Made by a program: the position numbers and the translations under genes. 10,932 bases of DNA, taken from positions 1-10,932 of the forward strand of contig JAMOUL010000123.1 of assembly GCA_027062035.1 (NCBI GenBank), read 5' to 3'. The notes beneath the pieces were generated by a model. It had not been told where the DNA came from. It did not search any database and saw only the letters and a list, made by a program, of their open reading frames with translations. Positions within the stretch are counted from its first letter, which is position 1. Each line of letters opens with the position of its first letter. This stretch comes from Candidatus Aminicenantota bacterium. GTDB taxonomy: Bacteria; Acidobacteriota; Aminicenantia; S016-38. Below, one piece after another: positions 7,275 to 10,932 of the stretch.

Positions 7275-9725
7275 ATGAGAAAAGTTTCGGCACTGTTTGT
7301 TTTATTAATATTTTTCTCCCTATCCCTCGCTTCTCAATGGCTTTATATTGGTCCAGTTCCTCAGGCTGCTCCCGCAGTTTCCGGAGGAGAAAAGGGGCTG
7401 GACGAGTTAGTGAATACCCGGATATCCATATCTCCCTTTTCTCCAGAGGAGGGCAAGGAGGTAGAACTAATACCCGGGAGAAGATTTGTATGGAAGGTTT
7501 ATAACGATAGATTTTCGCCAGGAAGCACCCGGGGAATTTACTTTTTTGCTTCCTACCTTTTCCTTAATAAGTGGGAAAGGGTGAACCTGAAATTTACCTC
7601 TTCGAATAAATTCGTGGTTTACCTCGACGGAAAACTCCTGGATAAATCAAATAAAGGAAACCTGAAGAAAAAGAAACTTCTGGAACAGGGAAAACATTCA
7701 ATCCTTGTGGAACTACTTTATGAACCTGCCAGGGATAAGGAAGTAAACCTTAAGCTAATAGTGGATAAGGGAAAAATCTCCCTTAAACCCTGTAGGCCCC
7801 TTTCTTTAAGAGAAATAATGAACCTGAGAAGGGTTAGATCAATTCTCGTCTCCCCTCTTGGAGAATATGCCGCAATTATGCTTTCAAAATGGAATAGCAA
7901 TGGAAAACAGGAAAGCTGGGTTGAAATAATTCGAATAAGCGATCGAAAGGTGGTGAAATCCCTCAGAGGGATGAATGTTCGTAATTTCAGGTGGAGACCT
8001 CATACCTCACAGTATTCTTATGTGACCAGAAAAAAAGAAAAGGGGGTTATCTGGCTTTCTGGTGTTGACACTGATACAAGGAAGCTTGTAGAGAAAAAAG
8101 ACCTGGGAAGTTTTGTATGGTCAAAGGATGGAAAATTCCTTATTTACTACACTACAGAAGTCAAGAAGGAATTTGACCTTTATGGTTTGAAGAGGGTAAA
8201 AAATCCCATGGATAGACAGAAGGGAAACAGAGAAGTTTACAGGGTTTTTCAATTGTTCCCTGAGACCGGCTTCGAAAGACCCGTAGCTGTTACAACGGCA
8301 TATCCTGTGTCCGTCAATCCCTCCGGGAATAAACTTCTTCTTGAAGATACAATTTTCGATGCCAGGCGCAGGCCTTACTCCATTCCTGTGTTCTATCTTC
8401 TTGATCTAAACACTCTTGAAATGAAGAAATTAATAGAGGATCCGTGGATTAACAGAGGGATATGGTCTCCTGATGGAAAGAATATTCTTTTCCTTGGAGG
8501 ACCTTCAGCATTTAATGGGGCAGGCAATATTCTTCCACGGGGAAGAATTCCCAATGAGTATGATAATCAGGCCTATATTTACAATTTAGAAACAGGTGAG
8601 GTTAAAGCCATCACAAGGAACTTTTATCCCAGCATAAATTCCGCAGTCTGGGTGCCTGATGGAAATATATATTTCACTGCTGAAGATAAAACCTTTGTTC
8701 GCCTGTATAAATATGATCCAGAAAAAGGGAGAATTCAGGAAGTTCCCACAGGTGTAGAAATTGTCAGAGGATTGAATATAAGTGAGAATGGACTGATTGC
8801 CTTTATCGGTACTGGGGTTAACTATCCACATAGAGCATTTGTTTTTAAGCCGGGTAAATCCGGGCCATTACTCTCGTATTTCCCCGAAGAAGAGGAGTTT
8901 TCCCGCATTATGTGGGGAAAGGTTGAGGACTGGGATGTTAAGGTGGGTAAGTTTACCCTGAAAGGCCGAATTTATTATCCTCCTGGGTTTACCCCTGAAA
9001 AAAAGTATCCTGTAATTGTTTACTACTATGGAGGGACGAGCCCTGTTTCCAGGGATTTTGATGGGAGATATCCCAAAGAGTGGTGGGCAGCAAAGGGATA
9101 TGTGGTTTATGTTGTTGTTCCTGTCGGTTCAACAGGATTTGGAGAGGAATTTTCCTCATATCACGTTAATGACTGGGGTAAAGTGGCGGGAGAGCAAATA
9201 ATAAAAGCCACAAAGAAATTTATGAAGTCATACCCCTTTGCCGGGAAGGTAGGAATAATTGGAGCGTCGTTTGGAGGGTTCCTCACGCAATATTTGCTTA
9301 CAAAAACGGATATGTACGATTGTGCAGTATCCCATGCTGGTATAAGTTTGATTCCTCATTACTGGGGAGAGGGTTATTGGGGATATACATATAACGCAGT
9401 ATCTGCAGCCTTCAGTTTTCCATGGAACAGGAAGGACATTTATGTAAAAAGGAGCCCTCTTTTCTATGCGGACAAAATTAAAACCCCCTTACTTTTGCTT
9501 CATGGAACAGATGACACCAATGTTCCCACGGGGGAAAGCGATCAGATGTTTACAGCTTTAAAACTTCTTGGAAAACCGGTGGAGCTCATAAAGGTAAAGG
9601 GTGAAAACCACTGGGTAATGGGATATAAACATAGAGTTGGATGGTACAGGGCAATAATTGCATGGTTTGACCGCTGGCTTAAAGGAGATTCAACATTATG
9701 GAAGGAAATTTTTAAAGAGAAATGA
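7275..9725 (+). CDS. Secreted S9 (prolyl oligopeptidase family) serine peptidase
   Basis: This 816-residue protein has a Sec signal peptide (MRKVSALFVL and a hydrophobic core to about residue 20), so it is exported. Residues about 20-170 form an extra beta-rich N-terminal region that opens WLYIGPVP and contains FVVYLDGKLLD, resembling the PA14 or sugar-binding-like domains seen in some S9 proteins. Residues about 180-530 look like a beta-propeller, with repeats such as VWSKDGKFLIYY, IWSPDGKNILFL and VWVPDGNIYFTA. The alpha/beta-hydrolase domain follows, with Ser665 in GASFGG, Asp747 in HGTDDTNVP and His779 in GENHW, so the catalytic triad looks intact. Such enzymes cleave short peptides, commonly as dipeptidyl or acylaminoacyl peptidases; the specificity cannot be read from the sequence. 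The ATG of the next gene overlaps its TGA (ATGA), indicating coupled translation. Confidence 0.92.
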   Translation: MRKVSALFVLLIFFSLSLASQWLYIGPVPQAAPAVSGGEKGLDELVNTRISISPFSPEEGKEVELIPGRRFVWKVYNDRFSPGSTRGIYFFASYLFLNKWERVNLKFTSSNKFVVYLDGKLLDKSNKGNLKKKKLLEQGKHSILVELLYEPARDKEVNLKLIVDKGKISLKPCRPLSLREIMNLRRVRSILVSPLGEYAAIMLSKWNSNGKQESWVEIIRISDRKVVKSLRGMNVRNFRWRPHTSQYSYVTRKKEKGVIWLSGVDTDTRKLVEKKDLGSFVWSKDGKFLIYYTTEVKKEFDLYGLKRVKNPMDRQKGNREVYRVFQLFPETGFERPVAVTTAYPVSVNPSGNKLLLEDTIFDARRRPYSIPVFYLLDLNTLEMKKLIEDPWINRGIWSPDGKNILFLGGPSAFNGAGNILPRGRIPNEYDNQAYIYNLETGEVKAITRNFYPSINSAVWVPDGNIYFTAEDKTFVRLYKYDPEKGRIQEVPTGVEIVRGLNISENGLIAFIGTGVNYPHRAFVFKPGKSGPLLSYFPEEEEFSRIMWGKVEDWDVKVGKFTLKGRIYYPPGFTPEKKYPVIVYYYGGTSPVSRDFDGRYPKEWWAAKGYVVYVVVPVGSTGFGEEFSSYHVNDWGKVAGEQIIKATKKFMKSYPFAGKVGIIGASFGGFLTQYLLTKTDMYDCAVSHAGISLIPHYWGEGYWGYTYNAVSAAFSFPWNRKDIYVKRSPLFYADKIKTPLLLLHGTDDTNVPTGESDQMFTALKLLGKPVELIKVKGENHWVMGYKHRVGWYRAIIAWFDRWLKGDSTLWKEIFKEK

Positions 9726-10600
9726 AAGCACTGGTTTTAGCGTTAATTCTTGGTTTGAGCGGTGCTAATCCGTATCCTGTATCTCAGGGTAATAAAATCA
9801 ATTCCGGTTGGGAAAGGGTGGCCCGGTTTTCCCTGAGTACGGCAGGTTATCTTTATCTTATTGCCAATAGCGATGCTATAATCGTCAGTTCAGCAGGAGA
9901 ACTTGCACCGTTTTCGCGGGACCTTAAAAGAAGGCCAGAACGGGCTGCAGCTCCGGGTATATATTTCCTCTTTCTAAAATCGTCCACGAAGTGGAAATTA
10001 ATGTTTTCTCCTGTGCCTCACAAGAGGGAACCCGGAAATAAGCCCATGGAAGACAGTGAGTGTGATAGATGGGTGAGGAAAAAGAATCTTCTGGAGGAGG
10101 GAAAAGCTGTTTCAGCAGAACTTGAAAAAATCGGAGTTTTTACCACCTTTCAGGCAGAAAGCAAATTTTCTGAGAAGGTAGGTGTTGAGCTACCGTGGTT
10201 ATCCTGGTGGAGGGATAAAAAACTAAAAACAATACCGGAGTTCAAACCCGTATACGATCCGGAAAAAGCTCACTATATATATCGTCTTCCTCTTTTAATG
10301 CACAATGAACTGAATAAAATGCCAGGTGTATATTGTTTACCATTTGTTGTGGATACATCCGGTCCGGTTCTGCCTGGAGTTTATTATTTTTTGAGCTGGA
10401 ATAACGTCGATGTAAAATTGTTTAACAGTATAGGAATAAGATTGTACTTTTATTTGAATATGAGAATGAAAGGCCTCTCTCCTGAAGAGGCATTTTTAAG
10501 GGCGGATACCAGGGCAAGGCTTGAGTATTCGGATACTCAAACTACTTTTTCAGACCTGCCTGATATATTCGAAAGAATTTACAGGAGGTATTTTCAGTGA
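9722..10600 (+). CDS. Exported protein of unknown function, coupled to the S9 peptidase
   Basis: This 292-residue protein does not match any family I recognise with confidence. It begins MKALVLALILGLSGA, a short Sec signal peptide with likely cleavage after Ala15, and it lacks a lipobox cysteine. The mature part is rich in aromatic residues, with two cysteines (114 and 205). The stretch from about 208 to 268 (SWNNVD, then YFYLNMRMKGLSPEEAFLRAD) faintly recalls the end of CHAT/caspase-like domains (SLWxVDD then FYxxLLxGxSPAEALRxA). I see no His-Cys dyad in the expected order, so I do not assign it. The start overlaps the peptidase stop by 4 bases and its own stop overlaps the next start (TGATG). 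It is therefore part of a tight operon and probably works in the same extracytoplasmic process as the peptidase. Confidence 0.8.
   Translation: MKALVLALILGLSGANPYPVSQGNKINSGWERVARFSLSTAGYLYLIANSDAIIVSSAGELAPFSRDLKRRPERAAAPGIYFLFLKSSTKWKLMFSPVPHKREPGNKPMEDSECDRWVRKKNLLEEGKAVSAELEKIGVFTTFQAESKFSEKVGVELPWLSWWRDKKLKTIPEFKPVYDPEKAHYIYRLPLLMHNELNKMPGVYCLPFVVDTSGPVLPGVYYFLSWNNVDVKLFNSIGIRLYFYLNMRMKGLSPEEAFLRADTRARLEYSDTQTTFSDLPDIFERIYRRYFQ
10583..10589 (+). promoter_or_regulatory. Ribosome binding site of the third operon gene
   Basis: AGGAGGT lies inside the end of the preceding gene, 10 bases before the ATG at 10600. It supports a real gene start at the window's right edge. Confidence 0.7.
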
Positions 10601-10932
10601 TGCTTCATTTACTTCTGGCCCTTTCTATTATGTCTCCATTTAAGAACTATCTTCTCCAGCAAAAGTGCGCTTCGCCGAGAATTTTTGCGCTTAAAAATGC
10701 CGTGGTTCTCAGCTGTGAAGCTTCTCAATGGAGGGAAGATGAAATAATTGGAAAGAGTTTAAAATTATTCTCTTCCCTGATTCTACAGTATCCGTATGCC
10801 AGGAAGTATTCCATCGTATTAAGAAAGGATGAAATTCCTGTTATAGAATTATATGTAGAGGAAGGTGATATTCTTGCACTCCTTGCTAAGAGAATTTCCG
10901 CTGTGGATTTTGCCATGAGAATAAAAGCATAT
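10600..10932 (+). CDS. Exported protein of unknown function, 3'-truncated by window edge
   Basis: An ATG overlapping the previous stop (TGATG) opens a frame of 111 codons that stays open to the last base, so the gene continues beyond the window. The N-terminus MLHLLLALSIMS is hydrophobic and could be a short signal peptide, though it has no basic residue near the start (only His3). The visible part contains two cysteines (23 and 39), an amphipathic segment around IIGKSLKLFSSLILQY, then alternating strand and helix (YSIVLRKDEIPVIELYVEE; DILALLAKRISAVDF). I recognise no family. The strong Shine-Dalgarno, the overlap and purine-rich codon use like its neighbours support it as real. It is the third gene of the peptidase operon. 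A 63-codon frame on the opposite strand in the same place is its shadow. Confidence 0.75.
   Translation, partial: MLHLLLALSIMSPFKNYLLQQKCASPRIFALKNAVVLSCEASQWREDEIIGKSLKLFSSLILQYPYARKYSIVLRKDEIPVIELYVEEGDILALLAKRISAVDFAMRIKAY

Noticed and set aside
10725..10916. 63-codon minus frame at the right edge
   Set aside because: Opposite to the coupled + gene that starts at 10600, which has better start signals.
1..10932. CRISPR array, tRNA, insertion sequence, prophage or toxin-antitoxin pair
   Set aside because: No regularly spaced repeats, transposase or integrase motifs, terminal inverted repeats or tRNA-like cloverleaf were found; gaps between genes are too short to hide most of these.

Overview
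The window reads as a chromosomal segment of a Gram-negative (diderm) bacterium. It encodes a DUF5916-type protein that looks like an outer-membrane beta-barrel, a type II secretion/type IV pilus-like pseudopilin and several proteins with Sec signal peptides. Coding strands are purine-rich, with many AGA/AGG arginine and ATA isoleucine codons and Lys/Glu-rich proteins, as is common in thermophiles or warm-subsurface lineages. DUF5916 proteins beside secreted S9 peptidases are what I would expect from uncultured or environmental groups such as Aminicenantes/Acidobacteriota or WOR-3/Hydrothermae-like bacteria. That placement is inference; nothing here is a phylogenetic marker.

Layout, left to right. 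(1) The 3' part of a TPR protein on + (2-604, cut by the window edge). It converges on a minus-strand pair: an SDR-type L-threonine 3-dehydrogenase (1247-2215) followed by a GspG-like pseudopilin (609-1208). (2) A divergent intergenic region (2216-2392) holds a near-consensus promoter for the dehydrogenase, and the DUF5916 gene (2393-4480, +) starts on its other side. (3) The DUF5916 gene converges, with a 2-base gap, on a minus-strand pair: a small single-membrane-pass protein (6856-7215) followed by a soluble GAF-PAS-PAS-HisKA-HATPase-REC hybrid histidine kinase (4483-6846). (4) A 59-base divergent region (7216-7274) separates that pair from a + operon. The operon holds an exported S9 prolyl-oligopeptidase-family peptidase (7275-9725), an exported protein of unknown function (9722-10600) and a second exported unknown (10600 to beyond the window end). 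Each start overlaps the preceding stop.

Coding density is very high: the largest non-coding stretch is 177 bases, and two convergent pairs end 2 and 4 bases apart with no room for a separate terminator. I see no tRNA, rRNA, CRISPR, insertion sequence or phage feature. The least explained part is the translationally coupled exported trio at the right end: a secreted serine peptidase plus two proteins I cannot assign. The rest consists of recognisable families in a loose, alternating-strand arrangement, and I see no clear sign of a defence system or mobile island.
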